38,289 nucleotides of DNA from Bacillota bacterium (GCA_017889705.1 JAGGAB010000034.1:1-38289), one strand, 5' to 3'. Positions 7,871-16,161 are shown, counted from the stretch's first letter. The notes: generated by a model from the letters alone, not told the origin. A program made the numbers and translations.

Positions 7871-7987
7871 ATGCAGGATTATTTCAACCCTACACATGCG
7901 ATCCTAATGATCTCTAGAGCAGTATCAAGATACAAACGGTACAACAAGCAATACCTTACTAACAGAACACGTCAGAGCGTCCTGTAA
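7871..7987 (+). CDS. Doubtful 38-aa reading frame
   Basis: ATG at 7871 follows AAGGATCACAA and, further up, GGAGGAAATTAAAAAGG. The frame encodes a basic, tyrosine-rich peptide (MQDYFNPTHAILMISRAVSR, then YKRYNKQYL...) and stops at 7987. A second, longer open frame runs on in another phase to about 8216 (RYESIEYCMQSLSPWSTRQS...). The pair could be a frameshifted small gene or just open sequence. No family is recognised. Confidence 0.2.
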   Translation: MQDYFNPTHAILMISRAVSRYKRYNKQYLTNRTRQSVL

Positions 7988-8114
7988 GCCTGTATCAAGA
8001 TATGAATCAATCGAATATTGCATGCAGTCGCTCAGCCCCTGGTCAACGCGCCAATCCTCATACCTTAAATTGCCAAAACTTGTAATCAAGCTGGCAAATC
8101 GGTATAATAAGATT

Positions 8115-8204
8115 GTCGCCCGTGAGCAGTTCGCTGTTACGTGTAGGTGCTTGTACCACCTGCTCGTGCCTATAGGTGTTCCCGCACCTATGGGACACGG
8201 CGAC
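8115..8204. other. Compact multi-branched inverted-repeat structure
   Basis: An outer stem GTCGCC(C)GTG (8115-8124) with CACGGCGAC (8196-8204) encloses three hairpins: CAG-TTCG-CTG (8127-8136), AGGTG/CACCT (8145-8161) and TAGGTG/CACCTA (8173-8190). One closing stem with three arms in 90 nt looks like a folded RNA or a mobile-element end. I do not recognise it as a known riboswitch. Confidence 0.4.
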
Positions 8205-8271
8205 ATTACTTTTTAATTTCCACCTATTAGTAATGATAGTACTATTTTCTATGAATTGCAAGTGTGAAGTC

Positions 8272-8303
8272 AAAAAAATGAGCTGCTAGCAGCTCATTTT
8301 TTT
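8272..8303. terminator. Bidirectional terminator, perfect 32-nt palindrome
   Basis: ATGAGCTGCTAGCAGCTCAT flanked by seven A on the left and seven T on the right. It works in both directions and lies 20 nt past the stop of the AI-2E-family gene on the minus strand. Confidence 0.9.
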
Positions 8304-8322
8304 ATAGTATATTTCAGATCCT

Positions 8323-9318
8323 TTATTTCTTCCGATTTTGTGCAAGCTTTTCGGCTTGAATATCATATATGATAGAAAAATAGATATATAAAATAGCTAA
8401 CATTGGGACAATAACCAACATTCCAAAAGCGCCTGCTATATGACCTGCGAATAAAACTCCTATCACAATAATAGCAGGATGTAATTTTGTGGCCTTGCCA
8501 ACTAATGTAGGATAAATAATATTATGGTTCAACTTAAACATAATTACGTAAAATACGGCAAGTTTTGCTGCCATTAGAGGGTCTTGAACCATTACCGTTG
8601 TAATAGCTAAAATAGCGGCGAAGATAGGTCCAACAATAGGAATCCATTCCCCTATAGCAGCCAGAAAAGAAAAGAGAACTATGTGTTTTACTCCTAAAAT
8701 CCAACCAACAAACGAAACAGATAAACCAGAAATAACAGACACCGCTAACTGACCTTGAATATACTTACTTAGCATAAAAGTGGTTTTATCAAAAAACAAT
8801 TCAGTTTCTTTAGTAGCATTATAAAAAAGAGAAACTATCCTACGTTGGCACATTCCTGCATCTTTCATAAAATAGAAAGTAATAATAGGTATACCAATCA
8901 TTTCAGCCAAATTAGATGTTGTTTTTAACATTGGGCCAAGGGACGATTTTACAAAAGAAACAGACCATTCGATTGCCGATTGCATAATCTGGCTAACCTG
9001 TTCTTGTACAACCTGCTCAGAACCAATCCAAGGATATCGTAATGCAAATGATGTTGAAAAAGAAGTTACGTCTTTTGATAAGCCAGGAATGTCTTTTATA
9101 AAACTTGTTAAGGCAGGTAAAATACTTCCGCTAATAATGATAAATCCGCCAATAAAACAGCATAAAAAACTTAACAAGGAAACTCCAATAGCGACATTAT
9201 TAGGTATTTTTTTAGAAAGCTTATTTGACAACGGCTTTAACAAAACTGCTAATAACGTTGATACAAATAAAACTATAAATAAACTTATATAATATAAAAT
9301 CCCTTTACCTTGAAACAT
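8323..9318 (-). CDS. AI-2E family transporter (PerM/YtvI-like)
   Basis: 331 residues with about seven hydrophobic segments. The family pattern is clear in the C-terminal half: YIQGQLAVSVISGLSVSFVG, then LAAIGEWIPIVGPIFAAILA, the HNIIYPTLVGKATKLHPAII block and the GAFGMLVIVPMLAILYIY end. Members are membrane permeases; some have been linked to autoinducer-2 export, sporulation or Na+/H+ antiport, and the substrate here cannot be assigned. The N-terminus is slightly short for the family, and the ATG at 9318 has no visible ribosome site, with a stop codon 12 nt further up, so translation may be weak or the front end lost. It is divergent from the small gene at 9348. Confidence 0.9.
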   Translation of the reverse strand: MFQGKGILYYISLFIVLFVSTLLAVLLKPLSNKLSKKIPNNVAIGVSLLSFLCCFIGGFIIISGSILPALTSFIKDIPGLSKDVTSFSTSFALRYPWIGSEQVVQEQVSQIMQSAIEWSVSFVKSSLGPMLKTTSNLAEMIGIPIITFYFMKDAGMCQRRIVSLFYNATKETELFFDKTTFMLSKYIQGQLAVSVISGLSVSFVGWILGVKHIVLFSFLAAIGEWIPIVGPIFAAILAITTVMVQDPLMAAKLAVFYVIMFKLNHNIIYPTLVGKATKLHPAIIVIGVLFAGHIAGAFGMLVIVPMLAILYIYFSIIYDIQAEKLAQNRKK

Positions 9319-9347
9319 AAAAATAAATTTTTATAATAGGTGGTTCT

Positions 9348-9671
9348 ATGGATAAAAATAATTTTAAATTATCTATGTATTATGACCCCGATCCCCAATC
9401 GCCGAATCAAAATAATCCACTACCACGATGGAGTATTGAAATTATTATTAACAAGCATTATAAAGTCAAAGATTCTCTTATTATTCTAACCTTTTGCTAC
9501 ACAAACATTAATGCGGCAGAAAAATGCAAAACTCTTAGTAATGATATATTAGAAGAATTCTTCGGAAAAATTGTAAATTCTACTAGCAAAGTAACCACAG
9601 TCGAGTTAGCAAACGAAATAGAAAGTCTATACCCTAAGAAAATTGATCACGTTGCTATACGCTATTTGTAG
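9348..9671 (+). CDS. Hypothetical protein, 107 aa
   Basis: A soluble protein starting MDKNNFKLSMYYDPDPQSPN, with a strand-like middle (RWSIEIIINKHYKVKDSLII) and a helical C-terminal half ending HVAIRYL. The start ATG at 9348 follows AGGTGG. I recognise no domain. It is transcribed away from the AI-2E-type permease, 29 nt between the two starts. A TTGAAA-16-TATAAT pair at 9310-9337 is present, but its expected transcription start would fall after the ribosome site, so I do not call it this gene's promoter. Two hairpins follow downstream. Confidence 0.6.
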   Translation: MDKNNFKLSMYYDPDPQSPNQNNPLPRWSIEIIINKHYKVKDSLIILTFCYTNINAAEKCKTLSNDILEEFFGKIVNSTSKVTTVELANEIESLYPKKIDHVAIRYL

Positions 9672-9674
9672 CAT

Positions 9675-9711
9675 AAATATTATAGTTACTATAAGGCCAA
9701 CTATAATATTT
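9675..9711 (+). terminator. Hairpin right after the 107-aa gene
   Basis: AAATATTATAGTT (9675-9687) pairs perfectly with AACTATAATATTT (9699-9711), 4 nt past the stop codon. The stem is AT-rich with no clear U-tract; probably a 3'-end or processing structure. Confidence 0.5.
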
Positions 9712-9801
9712 ACCCATTTAATTGCTTAGACGTGTAACAGCACACCAAACATCAGGTTTTACTATTTTAACCCACTCCGGCGGATGACCATGATTGCATT
9801 T

Positions 9802-9846
9802 AGTGATTGTACAAGTCGTATTTGCACAATCACTTATTTTTTTATC
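9802..9846 (+). terminator. Rho-independent terminator
   Basis: AGTGATTGT (9802-9810) pairs with ACAATCACT (9826-9834) and is followed by a run of T. It lies between the 107-aa gene and the 3' end of modC. Confidence 0.7.
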
Positions 9847-9920
9847 CCCCAACAGTAATTAGATCCACACAATATCCAAAATAATATTCGGAACTTTATA
9901 TATTTGATTATTTGGCTATT

Positions 9921-11033
9921 TTAATCAACAAACAAAAACAATTGTTCTTCCGGTAATAATATACTTACTTCTTGTCCAACAACAAGATCAATTGCGTGAC
10001 CAAATTGATCTACTAAAATATCTGCTTCCAATATAAATTCCGGTTCTGTCCTTCCAATAGGTTGCAACAATATAATTTTGCTATTTCTATTTTGATAGAT
10101 ATTCTTTATTGTACAAATTAATTGATTGGCGCCAAGATACTCATCTCTTACATCCTTGGTTAGTTCAAGTTCTAAAATAATATGCTCTGACCGTATCCCA
10201 ACAGTTACAGTGGCTTCTTTTTGCAACTGATCCGTGCTATTATTCGCTGCGTGTAGCACATTTTCTAGGCAAGAACAGAATAGTTCTATTTTATCAGCCG
10301 ATATATCGGTAATTTTGCCAGAGAATAAATTTTGCACTCCAAAAAATTTGGCTGCTTCCACATTATGTGGGTAACGATAAACCTGCATTTTATCTCCCGA
10401 CTGAACCACTGACCCACGGGCAATAAAAGTAACGGAATCGGCAAGAAAAAATGCTTCTTCCATGTCGTGAGTTACAATGAGGATCGTTATCCCATACTGT
10501 TGCTGCAATGTTTTTAACAATAACCACAGTTCTTTACGCATAGCTTCATGCAGTGCCGAGAAAGGTTCATCTAATAGGAGAAGCTTATTGCCCGGAGCTA
10601 ACGCTCTGGCTAATGCAGTACGTTGTCGTTCACCACCGCTTAGGTTTTTTATGGAACGTTCTAAAAGACTAGTAATACCTAATGAACGGGCAAGTTGGTC
10701 AATTTCCGCATGTTTACCTGAAGAAAGTTTCTTTTGTATTCGTAGTCCATACTCAATGTTTTCTCGAACTGTCATGTGTGGAAAAAGCGCCAAGTCTTGA
10801 GGAACGTAGGCCAGATTTTTTTGTTCCGGAGGCAATGCGGTAATATCCCGATCAAACCAGCAAATACTGCCAGATTGCGCTTTGCGCAATCCGGCGATTG
10901 TTTCTAAAACCAGAGTTTTACCGCTGCCGGTTGATCCTACCAGTGCATGGCAACCACCTGATGGTACACAAAAACTGATCTGATCGACTTGAAAACTATC
11001 TGCCCGTAAACACAAATTCTTAATATCTAGCAT
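9921..11033 (-). CDS. modC: Molybdate/tungstate-type ABC transporter ATPase (ModC-like)
   Basis: A 370-residue ATP-binding subunit that would power oxyanion uptake. The nucleotide-binding domain fills the first 230 residues: Walker A GSTGSGKT, Q-loop AYVPQDLALFPHMTV, signature LSGGERQ, Walker B LLLLDEPFSAL and the switch His in VTHDMEEAF. The C-terminal 130 residues (from about 235) form a TOBE-type regulatory region, including VTVGIRSEHIIL. The start ATG at 11033 follows GAGGGG and overlaps the end of the permease gene by 14 nt, so translation is coupled. The ion (molybdate, tungstate or even sulfate) is inferred from the whole operon and is not proven by this subunit. Confidence 0.9.
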   Translation of the reverse strand: MLDIKNLCLRADSFQVDQISFCVPSGGCHALVGSTGSGKTLVLETIAGLRKAQSGSICWFDRDITALPPEQKNLAYVPQDLALFPHMTVRENIEYGLRIQKKLSSGKHAEIDQLARSLGITSLLERSIKNLSGGERQRTALARALAPGNKLLLLDEPFSALHEAMRKELWLLLKTLQQQYGITILIVTHDMEEAFFLADSVTFIARGSVVQSGDKMQVYRYPHNVEAAKFFGVQNLFSGKITDISADKIELFCSCLENVLHAANNSTDQLQKEATVTVGIRSEHIILELELTKDVRDEYLGANQLICTIKNIYQNRNSKIILLQPIGRTEPEFILEADILVDQFGHAIDLVVGQEVSILLPEEQLFLFVD

Positions 11034-11814
11034 AAGTTCCCCTCTTCACAATAAGCCTTGCTATATAAAGTACACTGAACCCAATCAATAATAAAACGCA
11101 AATGGAAGCGACGGCACCTTCGATATCCGATATTGCCAATCTCATGTAAACGGCAACAGGTAAAGTTTCTGTGCGCATGGCCATTGTACCGGCAACCGTA
11201 ATTGTTGCGCCAAATTCTCCGATGGCTTTTGACCAGGTAAGAATAGCGGCAGCAAAAATCCCGTGACGGCAAAGTGGCAACGTTGTTGTGCGAAAAGCGG
11301 TGAAGGAGGACGCACCAAGTGTTCTGGCAACCGCTTCATAACGGGGAGAGATTTCGTCCAGGGCGGCTTTCACCATGCGTACGGCCACACCAATCACGGT
11401 AATAAATTGAGCTAACACGATACCATAAACGGTAAATACGAACTGTTGGATGTTGTTTTGTATCCATTCGCCCAGTGGCGTATTAAAAAATATTAGTAGC
11501 ATGGCACCAATTGCGGCAGGCGAAACAATCATGGGCAATTCTAATACGGTGTCAACCAACGTCTTACCGAAAAAATCATAGCGCGAAAGGGCATAGGCCG
11601 TCGGTATAGCCAACAGCATAGCTAGCCCCATGGCGACAGTCGCAACAAAAACACTTAGCTGAATGGAAAATATCATCCGTTCCGACAGAAGAACTTCCCA
11701 AAAACGAGCTCCAGAAAAGAAATAGGCCAACGATACCGTTAATACAAAATATAAAAGAAAGGTAGCAAAGGCTGCTACCAGACAAAATTGTTTTAATCTC
11801 ACTTCTTTAACCAC
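11020..11814 (-). CDS. modB: Molybdate/tungstate-type ABC transporter permease (ModB-like)
   Basis: A 264-residue inner-membrane permease with about six helices. The coupling (EAA) loop that contacts the ATPase is clear: YEAVARTLGASSFTAFRTTT, then LP, followed by KAIGEFGATITVAGTM, the pattern of the ModB/CysT/WtpB group. The start is a GTG at 11814, which overlaps the end of modA by 16 nt; a GTG at 11802 is an alternative that would form a GTGA stop-start. It lies between the binding protein and the ATPase genes in the classic A-B-C order. Confidence 0.9.
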   Translation of the reverse strand: MVKEVRLKQFCLVAAFATFLLYFVLTVSLAYFFSGARFWEVLLSERMIFSIQLSVFVATVAMGLAMLLAIPTAYALSRYDFFGKTLVDTVLELPMIVSPAAIGAMLLIFFNTPLGEWIQNNIQQFVFTVYGIVLAQFITVIGVAVRMVKAALDEISPRYEAVARTLGASSFTAFRTTTLPLCRHGIFAAAILTWSKAIGEFGATITVAGTMAMRTETLPVAVYMRLAISDIEGAVASICVLLLIGFSVLYIARLIVKRGTYARY

Positions 11815-12713
11815 TCTTTGGGTAAAGTGTACTCTCCGCCGACTGGACGATCTGCACCAATATATGCGACTGCTTCAGCAGGAGTCATAAAATACTGGTA
11901 TTTCTTAAAAAAAGTTTTGCCTTCTTCTGATAACAGAAAGTCAATAAATTGTTGGGCCAACTCCCTGTTTTCTGTATACTTGGAAATCGCGATGGGAATG
12001 TAGCCAATTCGTAGAGTTTCAGACGGTTGAAGCTTAACAGTTTCAATTTTTTCCGGGTCCCAATACTGAAATACGCTCCAACCAATAACGGCATCTACCG
12101 TTTTTAGCGATATAGCAGTGGCTGTTTTTTCGCAACTCTCAGTATAATTGGCAATGTTATCGCGAAAAGCTTGCTTTTCTTCTGGAGTAAAAGTCTTTTC
12201 AATGATTTCCACGGCATATAAACCAACACACACGCCTTCAGGATTAGCGATGGCCACCTTAATGCCGGGTCGCGTCAAGTCCTTTAACGTTTGGATGTTT
12301 TTGGGGTTTCCCTTTTGAACATTGATAGAATTGACTAAGTAAACAATTTTTTGTTCGGTTTCTGGATACACAACACCATCTTTTTTGGCAATTTCCATAA
12401 AATCTGATGATCCAGGAAAATACAGGTCGCCTTTCTTACCAAGCTTCATTTGTGACAGCACATAACCAGAGCCGCCAAAAACAGTATCAACCTTTACGCC
12501 TGTTTTTTTCTCAAATGCCTTAGCGGCAAGCTCTAATGGCGGCTGGCTGGCAGCACCGGCAAAAATCATTAGGTGTTTTCCTGTTGACGGTGCAGGTGGC
12601 TGCGGTGTCTGTGACGACTGTTTGCCATTAGCACAACCTCCTACGAAAAGAGCTAAAGAAGCAATCAATAGAGTTAGAACTACCAGCCAGTGGGACATAA
12701 TCTTTTTCATCAT
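11799..12713 (-). CDS. modA: Molybdate/tungstate-type binding lipoprotein (ModA-like)
   Basis: About 304 residues. A lipoprotein signal peptide ends at the lipobox FVGGC (Cys about residue 26), then a Gln/Pro-rich linker leads to a periplasmic-binding fold. ModA features include LMIFAGAASQPPLELAAKAF near the start, VFGGSGYVLSQMKLGKKGDL (the anion-binding Gly/Ser region) and ALAQQF-like helices near the end (ENRELAQQFIDFLLSEEGKT). I start at the third codon of the longest frame (ATG at 12713), because GAGGAG abuts the first ATG but stands well spaced from this one. It is the first gene of the A-B-C operon, 51 nt after the GAPDH stop, so it could be read through from gap. Confidence 0.9.
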   Translation of the reverse strand: MMKKIMSHWLVVLTLLIASLALFVGGCANGKQSSQTPQPPAPSTGKHLMIFAGAASQPPLELAAKAFEKKTGVKVDTVFGGSGYVLSQMKLGKKGDLYFPGSSDFMEIAKKDGVVYPETEQKIVYLVNSINVQKGNPKNIQTLKDLTRPGIKVAIANPEGVCVGLYAVEIIEKTFTPEEKQAFRDNIANYTESCEKTATAISLKTVDAVIGWSVFQYWDPEKIETVKLQPSETLRIGYIPIAISKYTENRELAQQFIDFLLSEEGKTFFKKYQYFMTPAEAVAYIGADRPVGGEYTLPKEWLKK

Positions 12714-12764
12714 CTTCATCTCCTCATATCTTTAATGGTATTTAAACTCAGATACATAAAAATC

Positions 12765-13778
12765 TCAAAGTTCCGCAAAATAGTTCGCTGTTTTTACCAT
12801 TTGACTGACATAAGAACTCTCGTTATCAAACCACGACGCTACCTGCACCTGGTAGGTATTTTCTGCAATCCTACTAACCATTGTTTGTGTAGCATCAAAT
12901 AAAGCTCCATATGTGATACCAATGATATCTGCTGAGACAAATTCTTCTTCCGTATAACCATATGAGTCGGTTGAGCATGCCTTCATAGCTGTGTTAATGC
13001 CCTCCGCTGTGATGTCCTTTCCTGTGACTACTGCAATAAAAAGAATCAAGGACCCTGCTGCGACAGGTACTCGTTGCGCTGAACCACAAAGTTTTCCGCT
13101 TAACTCTGGAATTACAAGTCCAATTGCTTTAGCTGCTTCTGCCGTAGTCGGCACGATGTTAACCGGTGCTGAACGCGATCTTCGCAAGTTGCCTTTTTTT
13201 TGCGGTCCATCAAGGATCATCTGAGTAGCTGTAAAAGCGTGGATGGTAGTTGAAATACCGCTTTGAATGGGTGCATAATCATGTAGTGCCTTAGCCATAA
13301 GTGCTAAACAATTTGTTGAACAGGATGCAGCCGAAATGATTCGGTCACTTGTTGTTACTATATTTTCGTTAATACCAAAAACGATAGTAGGTATGTCCGC
13401 TCCCGCTGGAGCAGAAATAACGACCTTCTTAGCTCCAGCAAGAAGATGAACATTTGACTTTTCTTTTGATAGATAAGCCCCAGAACACTCTAGTACAATA
13501 TCTATACCAAGTTGTCCCCATGGAAGTTTTGAGGCATCAGATTCATGATATACCTGAATCTTTTTATTACTAACATTAATGTGGTCATCCCCACATGTTA
13601 CCGCATTCGCAAGTTTATATCTTCCCTGCGTTGAATCGTTTTTTAAAAGATAGGATAACATTGAAGCATCTGCCAAGTCGTTGACTGCGACAATTTCATA
13701 TCCTTCCATGTCGAAAATCTGCCTAAATGCCAGGCGACCTACTCGACCAAAACCATTGATTGCTATTTTAATACTCAT
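12765..13778 (-). CDS. gap: Glyceraldehyde-3-phosphate dehydrogenase, type I
   Basis: A 337-residue cytosolic enzyme that oxidises glyceraldehyde-3-phosphate with NAD(P) and phosphate. The N-terminal Rossmann motif is INGFGRVGRLAFR, the catalytic Cys lies in SAASCSTNCLALMAKAL (usually SCTTNC; here Ser replaces the first Thr), the RRSRSAPVNIVPT loop is present and the C-terminal signature is ASWFDNESSYV (usually WYDNE). These small changes and the unusual place, outside a pgk-tpi-pgm-eno operon, suggest an accessory isozyme rather than the main glycolytic enzyme. The start ATG follows AGGGGGC. It lies between abrB and the mod genes on the same strand. A minimal hairpin with a T-run separates it from abrB. 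Confidence 0.93.
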   Translation of the reverse strand: MSIKIAINGFGRVGRLAFRQIFDMEGYEIVAVNDLADASMLSYLLKNDSTQGRYKLANAVTCGDDHINVSNKKIQVYHESDASKLPWGQLGIDIVLECSGAYLSKEKSNVHLLAGAKKVVISAPAGADIPTIVFGINENIVTTSDRIISAASCSTNCLALMAKALHDYAPIQSGISTTIHAFTATQMILDGPQKKGNLRRSRSAPVNIVPTTAEAAKAIGLVIPELSGKLCGSAQRVPVAAGSLILFIAVVTGKDITAEGINTAMKACSTDSYGYTEEEFVSADIIGITYGALFDATQTMVSRIAENTYQVQVASWFDNESSYVSQMVKTANYFAEL

Positions 13779-13807
13779 AGTGCCCCCTAAGACCGATTAT
13801 ATTATGT

Positions 13808-13825
13808 AAAAAATGCTTCAGCATT
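13808..13825 (-). terminator. Short terminator between abrB and gap
   Basis: On the minus strand AATGC-TGAA-GCATT is followed by TTTT. The stem is only five pairs, so it is probably a weak, leaky stop after the AbrB-family gene. A TATAAT-like sequence lies just past it, which may be the -10 box of gap. Confidence 0.4.
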
Positions 13826-13840
13826 GAGATATATGCAAAC

Positions 13841-14890
13841 CTAGAAGAAGGAACAAATCATACTAATGATTTGAGGAAAGAATGTCATAACCACAACGGC
13901 GCGAATAATTTGCAATACAATGATGTCTGTATTTTGGACTCCCATATCAGCAGAAATCAAAGCCATATCCGAAGCACCGGCAGGAGTAGTAATTAACATA
14001 GCTTCTTTGCTGCTAAATCCATATAGTTTGCTAATAATTTTACCGGTAATAAAACAATTAAGAATATACCCTATCACTGAAACCAAAAGAGGCAGTATGA
14101 GAAACTGTAATTCAATGACATCTTTCAGCACAATACTGCTGCCAATGTATGCGCCGCTTACTATTTGTGCACCTTGTTTTGCCCATCGAGGCAGATAAGC
14201 AAAATCAAATATAAGCTTTAGAGCCATTACTGATAGTATAGAAAACACAAAAGCCCCTGCAGGTAAGCCTGAATATTTTCCGATTAACCCAAAAATCAGT
14301 GCTATGATAATCGTTGTCAAAAATGCTGTCCAAGATTTGGTGTTAGATTTTTTTCGTTCCTCTGTAAAGGCTTCTCTTTTACTATTGTTGTCTACCGTCT
14401 TTTTTCTGGTATGATAAGCTAAAATTAGCGAGGGTAATATTCCAATTCCCAATACTTGCCGCACCATTTGCATTACTGCAACTTTAGGAGCATCTGCTCC
14501 CATAGCAGCTGCTATAATCGGTGTATCACTAATTCCTCCGGGAACAACCATCATAAGCGATGTTACTAAATCCAAAGGGCTAATCCAATAAATTATTGTG
14601 CCTATAAGCAAATTTAATAGTAAAAAAGACAGTAACATGACCATAGTTGGCCCAGCAATGTAGGGAAGCCGCCTTAAATCGCTTTTTTCTATAGTAGAAC
14701 CAATGAAAGCCCCTGCTATAATCAATACGAATGTTTTTGTTTCATTTGGCATGAAAGCGCACGCGAACAAAATATTGAGAAATGCTACACCAATAACTGC
14801 GCCAATCATCAAGCCCCCAGGAATTTTTTGTTTATAGAATAGAAAACCTAAAGCTCCTCCGACCAAAAGGGTTAGTAATAAATGAATCAT
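13841..14890 (-). CDS. AbrB family transporter (membrane protein)
   Basis: 349 residues with about ten hydrophobic segments, in two homologous halves separated by a charged linker (about residues 160-190). Each half carries the AbrB-family signature: MMVVPGGISDTPIIAAAMGA followed by VAVMQMVRQVLGI, and ITTPAGASDMALISADMG followed by IIVLQIIRAVVVM. This is not the AbrB transcription factor; the family was formerly labelled ammonia-monooxygenase-like, and its substrate is not established. The start ATG at 14890 follows GAGGTTGAGG. It is divergent from the HTH/PBP regulator at 15100 and is the best candidate for its target, so the substrate may be what that regulator senses. Confidence 0.88.
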   Translation of the reverse strand: MIHLLLTLLVGGALGFLFYKQKIPGGLMIGAVIGVAFLNILFACAFMPNETKTFVLIIAGAFIGSTIEKSDLRRLPYIAGPTMVMLLSFLLLNLLIGTIIYWISPLDLVTSLMMVVPGGISDTPIIAAAMGADAPKVAVMQMVRQVLGIGILPSLILAYHTRKKTVDNNSKREAFTEERKKSNTKSWTAFLTTIIIALIFGLIGKYSGLPAGAFVFSILSVMALKLIFDFAYLPRWAKQGAQIVSGAYIGSSIVLKDVIELQFLILPLLVSVIGYILNCFITGKIISKLYGFSSKEAMLITTPAGASDMALISADMGVQNTDIIVLQIIRAVVVMTFFPQIISMICSFF

Positions 14891-14922
14891 AACCTCAACC
14901 TCTTCTATTTTTATATACGAAA

Positions 14923-14952
14923 CGAAATAATACGAAATAATACAAAATGATA
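14923..14952. promoter_or_regulatory. Candidate operator: three 10-bp phased repeats near abrB
   Basis: CGAAATAATA, CGAAATAATA and CAAAATGATA follow each other without a gap, one helical turn apart, 33 nt upstream of the AbrB-family start. A related triple array lies at 15048-15077 by the divergent regulator gene. Confidence 0.55.
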
Positions 14953-15033
14953 TGTAGTAAATATAAAATGATTGGTTTATAACTTATTTTTAAAACAAAT
15001 TATACCATTTTACTTTATTTTGTCTACCGATCA

Positions 15034-15063
15034 TTGAAATAAATGCACGAAACAATATATAAT
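15034..15063 (+). promoter_or_regulatory. Probable promoter of the HTH/PBP regulator
   Basis: TTGAAA (15034-15039), an 18-nt spacer and a perfect TATAAT (15058-15063). The -10 box lies inside the second phased-repeat array, so binding there should block transcription. Confidence 0.6.
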
Positions 15064-15077
15064 GATATCAAATAATA
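15048..15077. promoter_or_regulatory. Candidate operator: second set of 10-bp phased repeats
   Basis: CGAAACAATA, TATAATGATA and TCAAATAATA in register, covering the -10 box of the regulator's own promoter. Compare 14923-14952. This layout fits autoregulation plus control of the divergent transporter. Confidence 0.5.
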
Positions 15078-15099
15078 CATAAGAAGTTGGTGTTGAATA

Positions 15100-16023
15100 A
15101 TGGATGATAATAAGGCTTTGTCTACGCAACAAGTGGCCGATATTTTACATGTCAGCAAAAGCACTATTTACGATTTGATAAAAAAAGGGGAAATTACATC
15201 CTACAAAGTGGGGCGCAAGGTTCGTTTTACGCAAGCAGATATAGACAATTATATTGCTAAATCAAGAACGTTGCCTAAAGACCATGTAATATCCGACTTG
15301 ATGTCAGAAACAAATCAGAGTAACAAAAACTTCATTATTTGTGGTCAAGATCTCATTTTAGATGTTTTGTCAAATTATTTGAGACTAAATGGCATACCCG
15401 CGCTGCGAGCATATATCGGCAGCTATGATAGTCTAGTATCCTTGTATCAAGGAAAGGTTCAAGTGACGGCAGCTCATTTGTGGGATAGCGACACTGATCA
15501 GTACAACATACCTTATGTACGAAGATTACTTCCCGGCATTCCTGCCGTTGTAATTCATTTAACGTGTAGAATGCAAGGTTTCTATGTAGCACAAGGAAAC
15601 CCGAAAAACATCAGATCTTGGAGCGATTTTGCAAGAGATGACATTACTATGATTAATCGAGAAAAAGGAGCAGGCTCAAGGGTCCTCCTAGATGAAAACT
15701 TTAGGTTGCTTGGAATTAACGGAAATAAAATTAATGGGTATTTAAATGAAACTTCATCCCATTTGACAGTAGCGAGTGCAGTAAGTAGCGGTGATGCAGA
15801 TGTTGCTGTTGGAAACGAAAAAATAGCGAGGCAGGTTGATAATATTGAATTTATTCCAATAAAAAAAGAGAGATATCAACTGATAATAAAAAAAGAAGAC
15901 CTCAATACACATGAAGTCTCCACGATGCTAAGAATCATCCGTTCTACTACTTTCAAGAAAGAGTTTGGCAATATTGGCGGGTATGATATAAGTGATATCG
16001 GAAAAATCGTAGCTGAGATATAG
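15100..16023 (+). CDS. One-component regulator: HTH plus periplasmic-binding-like sensor
   Basis: 307 residues. The first 55 are an excisionase/MerR-type winged HTH (LSTQQVADILHVSKSTIYDL followed by IKKGEITSYKVGRKVRFTQADIDNYI). From about residue 75 to the end it resembles the cytosolic PBP-like domain (the 'periplasmic molybdate-binding domain' found fused to HTHs): ILDVLSNYLRLNG, SYDSLVSLYQGKVQVTAAHL with W, NREKGAGSRVLLDENF and VASAVSSGDADVAVGNEKIA. There is no signal peptide, so it senses inside the cell. Proteins of this kind are thought to respond to oxyanions such as molybdate or tungstate or to other small ligands. The mod genes lie nearby, but the divergent partner is the AbrB-family transporter. 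The ribosome site is weak. Confidence 0.88.
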   Translation: MDDNKALSTQQVADILHVSKSTIYDLIKKGEITSYKVGRKVRFTQADIDNYIAKSRTLPKDHVISDLMSETNQSNKNFIICGQDLILDVLSNYLRLNGIPALRAYIGSYDSLVSLYQGKVQVTAAHLWDSDTDQYNIPYVRRLLPGIPAVVIHLTCRMQGFYVAQGNPKNIRSWSDFARDDITMINREKGAGSRVLLDENFRLLGINGNKINGYLNETSSHLTVASAVSSGDADVAVGNEKIARQVDNIEFIPIKKERYQLIIKKEDLNTHEVSTMLRIIRSTTFKKEFGNIGGYDISDIGKIVAEI

Positions 16024-16113
16024 GTTTTCTTGTCACCCTCTGGTCGAAAGCTCAAGTTAAAACTTATGTCAACCAGAATTTAATTATAGACTCAGTTGGA
16101 TAAACAACCATAA

Positions 16114-16146
16114 AACGCCACCCAGAATCAAATTCTGGGTGGCGTT
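16114..16146 (-). terminator. Terminator of glmS
   Basis: AACGCCACCCAGAAT (16114-16128) pairs perfectly with its complement at 16132-16146 around a 3-nt loop. On the minus strand it is followed by TTATGGTTGTTT. It lies 15 nt past the glmS stop and also faces the end of the regulator gene, so it may serve both. Confidence 0.85.
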
Positions 16147-16161
16147 CGCTTTATCTTTCCC

